Source: Gillisia sp. Hel1_33_143 (lineage in GTDB: Bacteria; Bacteroidota; Bacteroidia; Flavobacteriales; Flavobacteriaceae). From it: a DNA stretch of 64,000 nt. The position numbers and the translations under genes were made by a program. The notes beneath the pieces were generated by a model. It worked only from the letters and a program-made list of their open reading frames with translations, was not told where the DNA came from and searched no databases. Below, piece by piece: positions 33,966 to 44,002 of this stretch. How positions within the stretch are numbered: position 1 is the first letter of the stretch; every line of letters starts with the position of its first letter. Location: contig NZ_LT629737.1 of NCBI RefSeq assembly GCF_900104765.1, positions 2,914,001 through 2,978,000 on the forward strand. The letters are read 5' to 3'.

Positions 33966-35138
33966 ATGAAATATTTAATATACATTCTGACTTTTCTAAC
34001 TATGGGAAGTACTTATGCCCAGTCCAATATAAAAGTCAATGAAAAAGCTCCTAAAATAAATATTACCCATTGGATTGAGAATGTGCCTACCAACAAAAGC
34101 TTAGACAATAAATTTACAGTGCTGGAATTCTGGGCAACTTGGTGCGGACCTTGTATTGCAGCTGTACCTCACATGAACAAAATACAAAGTGAATTTAATA
34201 ACAAAGATCTTGTCTATATTTCAATTACCGATGAATCTGTTGAAAAAGTTAAAAGGAGTTTAAAACGTATAGATTTTAAATCGATCGTAGTAACAGATCT
34301 AACAAAGGAAACACAAATAAATTTTGGCGACGGTAAAAAAGGTTTAGATACATACCCCTTAACAGTTTTAATTGATAATAAAGGAATTATAAAATGGATA
34401 GGCGAACCAAAAAAATTAAATTCTAAGATCATGTCCAAATTTCTAGCCAATGCTAAAACAGAAAATAAGGATAATGAACTCAAAAAAACAGAAATTCAAA
34501 TTGAGCAAAATAATACGTTAAGCTTTAAAGAACTTTTAAGCAATAATGAAATTGCTAATTATTTTGACATACAAGAAGCGAAGAGTACTGAGAAGTTAAA
34601 AAAAACATTGGGAACAAAAATTATTAGCTTGAAAGCTTATAGCTTAGAAGAGATTTATAGTGATATTCTAAATATCAAACCAGATCATATAAAAGTTCCT
34701 ACTGATTTTCAAGACAAGCGTTTTGACCTACTCTACAAGAATATTGAAGAAGGGAGTAATCTAGAGCTGCTCGAAAATAATATTTTAAACAAATTGGATC
34801 TTGAAAAGAACTCAGTCTTCAAATCAACAAAAATTAATATGGTTTCAATACAAGATGAATCACTTTTAGAGGAAACTTTAGAGCAAAGATTTTCAGCTAA
34901 ATCTGATGCAGACGACAAAATAATTTTTACTGCATTTACCATAGATAATACACTCGATGAGCTATCAAATCTATCTTCAGCTTCGTTTAAAGCCAATGAA
35001 GATAATGATACGAAATATGATTTTATTATAGGAATTAAAACTAAACGGGATATCATTAATAGTCTAAAAACTTACGGATTATCTGTGGAAGAAAAAGATG
35101 TGAACCGTGAATATATTACCCTTATAAGTCGAGAATAA
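33966..35138 (+). CDS. TlpA-like thioredoxin-fold protein with extra C-terminal domain
   Basis: 390 residues with signal peptide ending STYAQ. Thioredoxin fold (about 25-160) with active site WATWCGPC and cis-Pro region DTYPLTVLID. The C-terminal ~220 residues are a separate domain of unknown fold, of a type sometimes seen fused to TlpA-like proteins. Probable periplasmic thiol-disulfide reductase. Confidence 0.75.
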   Translation: MKYLIYILTFLTMGSTYAQSNIKVNEKAPKINITHWIENVPTNKSLDNKFTVLEFWATWCGPCIAAVPHMNKIQSEFNNKDLVYISITDESVEKVKRSLKRIDFKSIVVTDLTKETQINFGDGKKGLDTYPLTVLIDNKGIIKWIGEPKKLNSKIMSKFLANAKTENKDNELKKTEIQIEQNNTLSFKELLSNNEIANYFDIQEAKSTEKLKKTLGTKIISLKAYSLEEIYSDILNIKPDHIKVPTDFQDKRFDLLYKNIEEGSNLELLENNILNKLDLEKNSVFKSTKINMVSIQDESLLEETLEQRFSAKSDADDKIIFTAFTIDNTLDELSNLSSASFKANEDNDTKYDFIIGIKTKRDIINSLKTYGLSVEEKDVNREYITLISRE

Positions 35139-35296
35139 CTGCAATTAAAATAACCTGTAACTTTATTAGAAAATTCATAATGACTAATTCATTAAGTATC
35201 TTAGAACAAATAGTACCTCTCCTCGTATATATAAAACTGACACATATTTCTTAAATTACGCTTAGAACATGTATTAAATCAAAATTTTAAAAAAAT

Positions 35297-35932
35297 ATGA
35301 AAATAGTTGTACTATTAACGTTTTGTCTAATTGTTGTTTCCAGCACTGCCCAGGATTTAGAGGGGAAGTGGATGATGACTAAAGAGGGTGATACTTATAT
35401 TATTCCAGAAAATTTAGTGTTAGAAATAAGTTCAGATACCTTAAAATTCTTTTCGTTTGATACCCTAAAATCTACCATTCCTATTAAAATTGAGAAAGAT
35501 AAGATCATCAGCGAGAAACAAGTTAGTTTCATTGAAGTTATAAATGAAAATAGATTTAAGATAAAAAGTCAAGGAACTGTGAATAATATAGACGGTTTGA
35601 TCTCTACAGAATATGTGAGATTGATACCTACAAAGACAAATTTATCGTCTGAAGAAATTCAAAAGTTATCGTTTCAGTTTAATTGGCGCGATGATATGTT
35701 CACCGTTATATTTAATAAGGAATTAGGAGATCCTCAGCTCTTGAAAAATATAGGATTGAGTGAATTAATAAAAATGAATCTCGAGAAAATTGATCTTACA
35801 TATTTCATTTCCATTTACGAATCTGGCACTAGAAAAACGGTATTTCCAATCAAGGAAGTATCTAAAGATAGGATGATTCTCTATGGGACACCAGATGAAC
35901 CTTATGAAATAGTTGGCGAGAAAGTTGAATAA
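35297..35932 (+). CDS. Secreted protein of unknown function
   Basis: 211 residues with signal peptide MKIVVLLTFCLIVVSSTAQ. The first mature half (DLEGKWMMTKEGDTYIIP...) is lipocalin-like in pattern (GxW near the start), but this is not enough for a family call. The preceding ~160 bp contain no convincing attC-like arms. Confidence 0.5.
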   Translation: MKIVVLLTFCLIVVSSTAQDLEGKWMMTKEGDTYIIPENLVLEISSDTLKFFSFDTLKSTIPIKIEKDKIISEKQVSFIEVINENRFKIKSQGTVNNIDGLISTEYVRLIPTKTNLSSEEIQKLSFQFNWRDDMFTVIFNKELGDPQLLKNIGLSELIKMNLEKIDLTYFISIYESGTRKTVFPIKEVSKDRMILYGTPDEPYEIVGEKVE

Positions 35933-36103
35933 TTAGCTTTTTAAATCGATATCGAATAGGCTTAAAAAAGGCTTCAATACTAAATTCTCAAATAACCAAT
36001 ATCAATAAAGTAGACAGAATATTACTTTCTTCACTCTGTATTACTAATAAAAAAAATACTTGATATTAAAGTAATAATCTCTTACCAAACTAAAACATAT
36101 TAA

Positions 36104-36859
36104 ATGGATTTTCAACTTATTCGAAACGCAACAATTAAATTAAAATACGCTGGTAATACTATTTTAGTAGACCCGATGTTTTCTTCAAAAGGTAGCTTTG
36201 AATCTTTTGCAGGCATCTCGAAAAATCCAATTGTGGATCTAACGGTTTCTTTAGATAGTGTTTTAGAAGGTGTAGATTTTGTAATCATTACCCATAAGCA
36301 TATCGATCATTTTGATAGTTTAGCAAAGGATAAACTTCAAAAAGATATAAAGTTATTTTGTCAACCCTCAGATAAAGAATTTATAGCCAATGAAAAATTT
36401 GTAAACACCGAAGTAATAGAATCAAATACGGTTTTTGATACTATTTCTATTACTAGAACCGCTGGAAAACATGGAAGTGGTGAAATATTATCACAAATGG
36501 GGGAAGTTTCCGGATTTGTATTAGAAGCAGAAGGTGAACCCACAATTTACATCGTTGGAGATAGTATTTGGATAGCGGAAATAGAAAATGTTATCTCTAG
36601 TTTTAAACCAGAAATCATTATCACAAATTCAGGAGGAGCAATTTTGCCAGGACATGAGAACAACCCTATATTAATGAATGAAGAACAAACTATTTTACTT
36701 GCTCAGTATGCAAAAAATGCAAAAGTTATAGCCGTTCACTTAGAGAGTTTAGACCATTGCCCCGTTACTAGAAATTCTTTGAGACAAAAAGCAGATGCCA
36801 ATGGTATTGATCAAAACCGATTGATTATACCAAATGATGGACAAATCATATCGATTTGA
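36104..36859 (+). CDS. MBL-fold (UlaG-like) metallohydrolase
   Basis: 251 residues, no signal peptide. Metal motif THKHIDHFD (HxHxDH, about residue 65), further ligands in AGKHGSGE and VGDSIW, and a late HLESLDHC. Cytoplasmic hydrolase of the UlaG/lactonase-like group; substrate not predictable. Confidence 0.75.
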   Translation: MDFQLIRNATIKLKYAGNTILVDPMFSSKGSFESFAGISKNPIVDLTVSLDSVLEGVDFVIITHKHIDHFDSLAKDKLQKDIKLFCQPSDKEFIANEKFVNTEVIESNTVFDTISITRTAGKHGSGEILSQMGEVSGFVLEAEGEPTIYIVGDSIWIAEIENVISSFKPEIIITNSGGAILPGHENNPILMNEEQTILLAQYAKNAKVIAVHLESLDHCPVTRNSLRQKADANGIDQNRLIIPNDGQIISI

Positions 36860-37074
36860 TAAAAAATTATAATGAGTATTTTTATAAAAAATACGAATGT
36901 TAACCACAGGTTTTAATCATTAGCGATATCAAGGTTCAAAGTAAATAATGCGAATCATTAAGATAGTTTAAGCTTGAATAGCTCTTGATTACTTTTATTA
37001 GAGAATACTTATATTCTAAAAACTACATTCAAAAAATAAGTATAAAAGACAATAAAATTTTTATAAATAGGAAA

Positions 37075-38040
37075 ATGAATAAAATCTCTAGAGCATTATT
37101 AGTGTCCATTCTTATGATATTTCTAATTAGCTGCAATTCCAATATTAGAAACCTAAATATGGAAGAGTCTCCAGAAAATATTGAATTATTTGGAGAAGAT
37201 TTTATTTCAACAAAATTATACGAACGGGATATTGCAATTTCACAAGATGGAGCAGAAATTATTTTTACCATAGGTGATTACAAGCAACACAAGCGTTTTC
37301 TAGCGGTAACCACGAAGACCAACGGAAAATGGATTTCTCCAGAAATTCTAAAAATATCAGGAAAATATCAGGATATAGAACCCTTCTTAGCTCCTGATGG
37401 AGATAGGTTATATTTTGCATCTAATAGACCAATTTTCGGAAAGTTAAACAGAGATGATTATAATATTTGGTATAGTGATAGGCAAAATGGAGAATGGACA
37501 GAACCCGTTGCCTTAGATACTATTATAAACACTAAAGGAGATGAGTTCTACCCTTCTGTAAGTGCTAATAACAATCTCTATTTTACAGCTACTAGAGCAG
37601 ATGGGGTAGGCAGGGAAGATATCTTTAAAGCAATAAAGCAACAAGGTATCTATCTAAAACCAGAGCCTTTAGATTCTACTATCAACACGAAGAACTTCGA
37701 ATTTAACGCGTATATAAGTCCTAAGGAAGATCTTCTCATATTTAGTTCTTTTGGAAGAGATGATGAATTTGGTGGTGGAGATCTTTATTTTAGTATAAAA
37801 GATGATAATAATAACTGGACTGAGTCCAAAAATATGGGTGCGATGATCAATTCACAGGCACTAGATTTCTGCCCTTTTATAGATTGGGAAAGGAACAACT
37901 TTTACTTTACCAGTGAAAAAAGAGCTGCCGATGGACTTGATGTAATGACTATCGAACACTTGAAAGAAGAAGGAAATAGCATCTATAATGGCTTCGGAAA
38001 TATCTATAGGATCAATCTTTCTAAATTAGAATTAAACTAA
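37075..38040 (+). CDS. PD40 beta-propeller lipoprotein
   Basis: 321 residues from the ATG at 37075, which directly precedes a lipoprotein signal (LLVSILMIFLISC); the frame is open from 36985. Repeated PD40/WD40-like blades: FLAPDGDRLYFASNRP, FYPSVSANNNLYFTATR, NAYISPKEDLLIFSSFGRDD, CPFIDWERNNFYFTSEKR. Surface or periplasmic sensor/scaffold. Confidence 0.75.
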   Translation: MNKISRALLVSILMIFLISCNSNIRNLNMEESPENIELFGEDFISTKLYERDIAISQDGAEIIFTIGDYKQHKRFLAVTTKTNGKWISPEILKISGKYQDIEPFLAPDGDRLYFASNRPIFGKLNRDDYNIWYSDRQNGEWTEPVALDTIINTKGDEFYPSVSANNNLYFTATRADGVGREDIFKAIKQQGIYLKPEPLDSTINTKNFEFNAYISPKEDLLIFSSFGRDDEFGGGDLYFSIKDDNNNWTESKNMGAMINSQALDFCPFIDWERNNFYFTSEKRAADGLDVMTIEHLKEEGNSIYNGFGNIYRINLSKLELN

Positions 38041-38125
38041 ACACACTTCTGAGTTTATATTGAAGTGTAATCTTAGCGCGAAATAAAATATGATGCCGGT
38101 TACATGCATCATTTAAAAAGATGGT

Positions 38126-38767
38126 ATGAAAATAATACTAGTTATTGGTGTTCTCTTTAGCGCTGCATTATTCACCTTTATTAAAACGAAGGATGAAAAA
38201 TTTATTTTCTTTTTACATAACAGGTTTTTGGAAGAACATGACTTAAATGAAATGCATTCAGTATACGGACGTACTCAATATTTAGAGATAATTAGTGAGT
38301 TTCAAAAGAATGGATTTAAAGTAATTAGTAAAAAAAGAACCGGCAACGTTAATGCAAGAGAATATGCAAGTGGAATAATTAAACAGATAGACAGTTTAAT
38401 TAATTCGGGAACTAAACCTAATAACATAACAATAGTGGGAACTTCTAAAGGTGGTTACATTGCACAATACGTGTCTACTTTGGCTAATAACGAAGATCTG
38501 AATTATGTATTTATAGCTAGCTTTAGAAATGAAGATATTGTAAATATTCCTAATATTAACTTTTGCGGGAACATCCTTACCATATATGAAAAATCTGATG
38601 CGTTTGGAGTTTCTGCAAAGGCGAGAATAGAAAATTCTACGTGCAAAATTAAGCATTTTAAAGAAATTGAATTGAATACCGGGTTGAATCACGGTTTTCT
38701 ATTTAAACCGCTTTCAGAATGGATGAAACCAACCATGCAATGGGCATGTGGAGATTATAAACTTTAA
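38126..38767 (+). CDS. Alpha/beta-hydrolase-like exported or membrane-anchored protein
   Basis: 213 residues. N-terminal hydrophobic segment (MKIILVIGVLFSAALFTFI) may be an uncleaved anchor. Nucleophile elbow VGTSKGGYIA (about residue 111) and late candidate His in GLNHGFLF; a compact serine hydrolase fold. Substrate unknown. Confidence 0.6.
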   Translation: MKIILVIGVLFSAALFTFIKTKDEKFIFFLHNRFLEEHDLNEMHSVYGRTQYLEIISEFQKNGFKVISKKRTGNVNAREYASGIIKQIDSLINSGTKPNNITIVGTSKGGYIAQYVSTLANNEDLNYVFIASFRNEDIVNIPNINFCGNILTIYEKSDAFGVSAKARIENSTCKIKHFKEIELNTGLNHGFLFKPLSEWMKPTMQWACGDYKL

Positions 38768-38920
38768 TGGTTTAAATTAAAAGAGAACGGCTTTCTTCAG
38801 ACAATAGTTATATTAGCTTTTTATTAAAGAATTACCAACTAGCTAGCATTACAAAAGTTGGACTGGTTTGGATCAAGTCCATAACAGAACTTCTATTATT
38901 TAAGAATTAAATAAATTGAA

Positions 38921-39541
38921 TTGAAAATCTACAGGCTTTTAATAATTGTTCTAACGCTCATACTTTGCAGTTGTGGGGGAGCAAAATATACTTACAGTTT
39001 TGAGAAAGGAAAAAACATCCACTTTAATAACGGAAAATGGATCTTAAATGAGCCTTTTACAAATTATGAGGATAGAGATGCTTACGAGTTTTCCAAAGAG
39101 GAATTTCATAAGATCTTAGGCGATTCGCTATTAGACCTTACAGAGTTGAGGAAAACTAAAATTATTAAAAAGCAGTTGCCATTAAACCCAACAAGATCAG
39201 AGCTGGAAGAGATCAAGAAATATTCGCAATGTGACTATCTAATAAATATTCATTCTGAAATTATAAAAGATGAGATGGGTTCTTCTTCCATGAGTACTCC
39301 CAATATAGGAACTGTAACAAAATATAACGACGCTAAGACAAAAATTATAATTTATGATCTTAATAAATTAGAGCTGATTTCAGAAACTACTGCATTTGGA
39401 CAGGTAAAAGTAACTAAGAAAGCGGATGATGATGAGAGCGTTCTTGAGAGCCTTATAAAGTATACAACGCCAGGTAGAATTTTGGCTTTACAATCAATCA
39501 AAAAATTAATTGGTAAATACAACAAGAATAAACTAGATTAA
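38921..39541 (+). CDS. Lipoprotein of unknown function (TTG start)
   Basis: 206 residues; TTG at 38921 gives MKIYRLLIIVLTLILCSC with a lipobox cysteine. Later part has a repeated beta pattern (CDYLINIHSEII, KIIIYDLNKLELIS) as in periplasmic assembly lipoproteins, but no family is recognised. Confidence 0.55.
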   Translation: MKIYRLLIIVLTLILCSCGGAKYTYSFEKGKNIHFNNGKWILNEPFTNYEDRDAYEFSKEEFHKILGDSLLDLTELRKTKIIKKQLPLNPTRSELEEIKKYSQCDYLINIHSEIIKDEMGSSSMSTPNIGTVTKYNDAKTKIIIYDLNKLELISETTAFGQVKVTKKADDDESVLESLIKYTTPGRILALQSIKKLIGKYNKNKLD

Positions 39542-39674
39542 GAAATTAAAGTAGCTATTAAGCTTATATCAAAAATAAATAAATTCTTACTTTCATTTTT
39601 GGCTTAATTCATTCAGACCTATTATAGTAAAGTGAAATTTTCTAAGAAATGACTAAATCCTACAGAATCAACTA

Positions 39675-41429
39675 ATGAGATTATACAGTACCATACTAGT
39701 GATCACTTTCCTTAGCTCTCTAAAAATTTTTAGTCAGGCAGTTCATATTTCTGATTGTGAGGCAATGTTCAATTCAGAATCATTTAGTTTTGAAGCAGAC
39801 AATTTAAAGGGTCTAGATACTAACATATCTTATATCGTAGATGAAAATTACAAGGTTAATTTAGACACTACTCACTTTTTTGACGGCAGTAGAAGTTTAC
39901 GAATAGATGGTTATCAAGAAAATGTAAAAACTTTTGCAACACTATCGCTAAAAGTTCCGCTTAAAGTTAAAAAAGGAGCTGCTATAAAGTTATCTGTTTG
40001 GGTGAAGACCCATGCACTACAAGGTGAAAACTCGGGTGCCATGTTAAGACTGATGGGGTACAATGATATTAAAGGTGCAAATCCGTCAATATTTAAATTT
40101 AATGATCAACCGTTAAAAGGTACGGTGAACTGGACTCTAGTCTCTATTGCAACAATTGCAAATGAGGATTTGAATTACCTTATTCTAAGTGGATTAATGC
40201 AAGGAAAGGGAAATGCTTGGTTTGATAATTTTAAAATAAAAATAGATGAGGAAGAAGTGAAAGAAATCTTATTCTTTAAAAATTCTTCAGAAGCCATCGA
40301 AATAGAAAAATCGCTAAGTGAGTATGTGTCACCGTTAGACCTTGAAAGTATCGAAAATGTAGGTATTTCAATTTCACAACAGAATGCAGATTGCAGAGTA
40401 ATTGGCATCGGAGAAGCAACACATGGAACTAAAGAGATATTCTTATTTAAAATAGCGATAATAAAGTCTTTGATTAAAAATAATAATGTTAGAAGTATTG
40501 CATTAGAATCCTATTATGCAAATACGGAAGAACTAAACAAATATATAATTACTGGTAAAGGAGATTCAAAAAAGTTGATCGCCAATTTAAAATTCTGGAA
40601 TTATTATACCGAAGATTTTTTGGCCTTTATAGAATGGTTGCAGGAATATAATAAGCAAACGGAAAACAAAGTTTCAATAACAGGGGTGGATTCACAATCT
40701 GGAGGAAATTCACTTCAGATATTATTAGAAGAATTTAAAAATGATCCACCTACTACTGAACTTTTAAATCAATTAAATAGCGACTCGATTGAATTAACAA
40801 AAAAAATTGAGATATCTCAACGATTATTTGACCAGATCGTATCTAAAGAACAAGAGGAAAGTATATCGAACAATTCCAGAATCCTCAAAAATTCTTATTT
40901 TCTAGATCAATATAGCGGATTAGAATATTCTAAGGTTCGCGACAGTTTAATGGCTTTGAATATTGAATTAGTAGATCACAAATTAACTCCAAAAGAAAAA
41001 ATAGTTTATTGGGCTCACGATCTACATATTCAGAAAAAAGCAGGGTGGACGGGTGGTTTTTTAACTGAAATATTTGCAGATAATTATATAAATCTAGGAT
41101 TTCTCCTAGGCAGTGGTCAATTTACCGCAATAGACAAGGAAAATGGAAAATTAGACTCCAATAATATTTTATCATTGATGAAATGCAATTCATTAGAAAG
41201 TTTAATGGATGTTTATAAATTTCCTGTTCTTCTATTTAATAATAAATCTGCCTCTAAGAATGCATATTTAAAAGATCAATTGTTCAATAAATACTTAGAA
41301 AAAAGATCTATTGGGGCTTTAGAAATCAATGAGCAGTTTAGATTGTTAGATGGAAATACCTCAGACCTGTATGACTTTTTTATTTATATTAAAAATTCAA
41401 ATCCATCTAAGCTTTTAGAGAAAAAATAA
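39675..41429 (+). CDS. Erythromycin-esterase-family protein with N-terminal jelly-roll-like domain
   Basis: 584 residues, signal peptide ending KIFSQ. Residues ~25-190 look like a carbohydrate-binding jelly roll (GSRSLRIDGYQ, AKIKLSVWV-like strands, NAWFDNFKI). From ~235: VIGIGEATHGTKEIFLFK, IALESYYANTEELNKYI and VSITGVDSQSG, the EreA/B-like signature including the catalytic His. Family members are hydrolases of unknown natural substrate; macrolide resistance should not be assumed. Confidence 0.75.
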   Translation: MRLYSTILVITFLSSLKIFSQAVHISDCEAMFNSESFSFEADNLKGLDTNISYIVDENYKVNLDTTHFFDGSRSLRIDGYQENVKTFATLSLKVPLKVKKGAAIKLSVWVKTHALQGENSGAMLRLMGYNDIKGANPSIFKFNDQPLKGTVNWTLVSIATIANEDLNYLILSGLMQGKGNAWFDNFKIKIDEEEVKEILFFKNSSEAIEIEKSLSEYVSPLDLESIENVGISISQQNADCRVIGIGEATHGTKEIFLFKIAIIKSLIKNNNVRSIALESYYANTEELNKYIITGKGDSKKLIANLKFWNYYTEDFLAFIEWLQEYNKQTENKVSITGVDSQSGGNSLQILLEEFKNDPPTTELLNQLNSDSIELTKKIEISQRLFDQIVSKEQEESISNNSRILKNSYFLDQYSGLEYSKVRDSLMALNIELVDHKLTPKEKIVYWAHDLHIQKKAGWTGGFLTEIFADNYINLGFLLGSGQFTAIDKENGKLDSNNILSLMKCNSLESLMDVYKFPVLLFNNKSASKNAYLKDQLFNKYLEKRSIGALEINEQFRLLDGNTSDLYDFFIYIKNSNPSKLLEKK

Positions 41430-41620
41430 GTTTGATTAAACCAAGATCATAGCAATATTAGATTGACTATACCTCCTACTTTGATATAAAGTTTGATGTT
41501 TCTACCTGTACTATTGATCTTAGTATCATTATTTATAAATTTTTGAACAGAATATTTCAATATCTAAATTAAAATAGAAAATTTTAAAAGTTTAATTTTA
41601 AGAATTCTAAATTTTAATAG

Positions 41621-42235
41621 ATGAACGAAATAATAACTACCATCTTATTTTTAATTGCAGTAATAGATCCTTTAGGATCTGTACCCGTTTATTTGGAAGC
41701 AACCAAAGAGTTGGATCTAAAATATAGAAAGCGTGTAGCGGTAAGAGCTTCTGTAATTGCATTTCTAATATTATTCCTATTCATAGTTATTGGTCAGGTC
41801 GTTTTGGATGGCATGGAGGTTTCTTTAGATGCATTTCAAATATCGGGTGGAGTTATATTATTCTTATTTGCACTCACCATGATATTTGGAGATGGCAAAC
41901 CAGAATCTGAAAAACATCTAATTAAAGATTATAAACACGTGACCATCTTTCCGGTAGCTATTCCTTCTATAGCATCTCCGGGAGCAATTATGGCGGTAGT
42001 TTTAATGACAGATAATAATATCTATAACTTTAAACAACAAGCAATTACCACCCTATTAGTTTTTATAGTGATCGCGGTAACTTGCCTTCTATTATTAATT
42101 GCAAACAGAGTGAAAGAGCGCGTAGGAGAATACGGAATTACAGTGGTTAGTAAAATAATGGGGCTAATTTTAGCTTCTTATGCTGTACAAAGCATATTAA
42201 CCGGATTAAGAAGTTTTTTTGTTGTTTTAGAATAA
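41621..42235 (+). CDS. MarC-family integral membrane protein
   Basis: 204 residues, six predicted transmembrane helices. MarC signatures FLIAVIDPLGSVPVYL at the N-terminus and PVAIPSIASPGAIMAVV in the middle. Function of the family is unknown; the old link to multiple antibiotic resistance has been dropped. Confidence 0.85.
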   Translation: MNEIITTILFLIAVIDPLGSVPVYLEATKELDLKYRKRVAVRASVIAFLILFLFIVIGQVVLDGMEVSLDAFQISGGVILFLFALTMIFGDGKPESEKHLIKDYKHVTIFPVAIPSIASPGAIMAVVLMTDNNIYNFKQQAITTLLVFIVIAVTCLLLLIANRVKERVGEYGITVVSKIMGLILASYAVQSILTGLRSFFVVLE

Positions 42236-42798
42236 ACTGTACCTAATGAAAATAAAAAATTTCGATATATTAATAAACCCAAACTTTTAGTTTTATGGGA
42301 ATATTGACTTTGATTCTTTTATCCGCAGGATAAAATGAGAACACAAAAAAAATAATACTTAGAATGGAATTTGGAATTATTCGATCTTTAAATATGAATA
42401 ACAGGAATATTTCCTAAATGAAAAGCTATAATACTTAAATTATTACACAATAAATTAGTTAAGCGCAAATAGCAAGCATTCTATTGAAAGTCAACATATT
42501 TATAACCTGATTAAGATCTGTAATTTTACAAATTTATATTGGAGCATCTGCCCTACTCCTTTGCCATTAATTAAACTAAACCGTTATATTTGTTTATCGA
42601 TGCTTTTATACGATTAATTGGAGTATTTGCAGATCTAAATTGCATGATATGTAAATTCAATAAATTAGTAATAAAGACTTGATACCTATAACTTGATAAT
42701 AATTATTTACTTTTCAAAGTATTTATAAAGATTGAGCAGATACTAAAACCTAATAATGGAAATTATATCTGCTAATTATTTATTTAAAAGAAAAATCG
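42236..42798. other. 563-bp gene-free stretch holding an attC-like remnant
   Basis: No ORF of note. The first ~200 bp show nothing recognised. The middle holds the family-B site remnant at 42,445-42,590; the rest is the AT-rich leader of the serine hydrolase gene. Confidence 0.5.
42445..42590 (+). repeat. attC-like remnant at the right end of the array (family B)
   Basis: TTAGTTAAGCGCAAATAGCA, GCATTCTATTGAAAG; right arm GCATCTGCCCTACTCCTTTG, CCATTAATTAAACTAAACCG|TTATAT at 42583. GTTAAGCGCAAATAGC is identical to the fresh family-B sites at 9-14 kb. Last convincing site in the window. Confidence 0.65.
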
Positions 42799-43884
42799 AT
42801 GAACTCTAAAACTGAGATTACGTTACTAATGCTATTTATTATGATTGCTGGTAATGCACAATCTATAAATTCAAGCATAAAAAAGCATCTAGATCTTTTA
42901 GAGGAGAAAGACTTTTCCGGTACCATTTTAATCGCTCAAAACGATTCGATCCTCGAAGAACGAGCTTATGGATATTCTAGTATTGAATATAATATTCTAA
43001 ACAACATTGATACAAAATTCAATATCGCTTCTATCACAAAACTATTCACTGCTGTAGCTACACTTCAACTATATGAACAAGGAGAATTAGAGCTAGATAA
43101 ACCTATTGGTTGCTACCTACCAGATTATCCTAATAAATTAGTTAGAGATTCTGTAACCGTGCATCAATTATTAACTCACACTTCCGGCCTTAACAATTTT
43201 TATGTCTCAAGTTTAGATAATATAAACCCTCTAACTTATAATAAAATTTCAGATTTCTTACCCCTATTTGAGAACGATCCACTATTATCAAAACCTGGTG
43301 CTACTTATAATTATAGCGCTTCTGGTTATGTATTGCTTGGTTTAATAATAGAAAAGATTTCCGGCCTAAGTTATTACGATTATATAAGAAAAAATATACT
43401 CAATAGAGCTCAAATGCCAAATACTTCAGAAATAGAGGTTGATGTTATTATAGAAAATAAGGCTAGTGGTTATACAACTATGTTTGGAGAAAGTGAGATC
43501 CTTAAGAAAAATGATTATTACCTTACCAAAGCTTCTCCAGCTGGTTTTTATTATTCCACGGTTAAAGATCTGTTTTCCTTTTCAAAGGCTTTAAGAAACT
43601 TTAAATTGCTAAAAAAGAAAACCACAGAGATGATGTTCGCCCCTAAAGTTAAGGGATATAATACTTTTTTAGGATATGGAATTGATGTGGACACTAGATA
43701 TAACCAGACCATTATAGGCATTACAGGCGGATGGTATGGTATTCATTGTGAAATGTTAGATTTTATGGATGATCATTATAGTGTGATCATATTGTCTAAT
43801 ATAGATGACGGTGGCGATAAAGGTGCTTCTATAGTTGCAGACTATTTTAAGAATGTTTTATCCGATAAACCATTAGCTGATTAG
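42799..43884 (+). CDS. Secreted serine beta-lactamase-like hydrolase
   Basis: 361 residues, signal peptide ending AGNAQ. SxxK in ASITKLFTA (about residue 78), YSA in YNYSASGYVL (third residue A instead of N), and a late GITGGWYG in the HTG position. Exported peptidase/esterase of the class C fold; probably not an antibiotic-resistance enzyme. Confidence 0.75.
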   Translation: MNSKTEITLLMLFIMIAGNAQSINSSIKKHLDLLEEKDFSGTILIAQNDSILEERAYGYSSIEYNILNNIDTKFNIASITKLFTAVATLQLYEQGELELDKPIGCYLPDYPNKLVRDSVTVHQLLTHTSGLNNFYVSSLDNINPLTYNKISDFLPLFENDPLLSKPGATYNYSASGYVLLGLIIEKISGLSYYDYIRKNILNRAQMPNTSEIEVDVIIENKASGYTTMFGESEILKKNDYYLTKASPAGFYYSTVKDLFSFSKALRNFKLLKKKTTEMMFAPKVKGYNTFLGYGIDVDTRYNQTIIGITGGWYGIHCEMLDFMDDHYSVIILSNIDDGGDKGASIVADYFKNVLSDKPLAD

Positions 43885-44002
43885 AAATATCAAAAATTAA
43901 CGAGATTCAAAATAAGATATCTAGCGATAAATATAGAAATCAAACTTATTTTGAGAATCTATTTTCAGCGAATTCATTTTATAAAACTAAAAAGAAAGCA
44001 TA

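Noticed and set aside
35139-35296. Possible attC-like remnant after the TlpA-like gene
   Set aside because: Weak resemblance in GTACCTCTCC only; not distinguishable from chance by eye.
36870-36984. Possible attC-like remnant before the PD40 lipoprotein
   Set aside because: Only short AT-rich matches; no collinear arms or core could be aligned.
39675-41429. Macrolide resistance esterase
   Set aside because: The family signature is present, but the protein is secreted with an extra N-terminal domain, unlike cytoplasmic EreA/EreB.
745-42590. CRISPR array or REP/BIME-type repeats
   Set aside because: Spacing is gene-sized and irregular, the repeat is ~130 bp with variable matching arms, and no cas genes are present.
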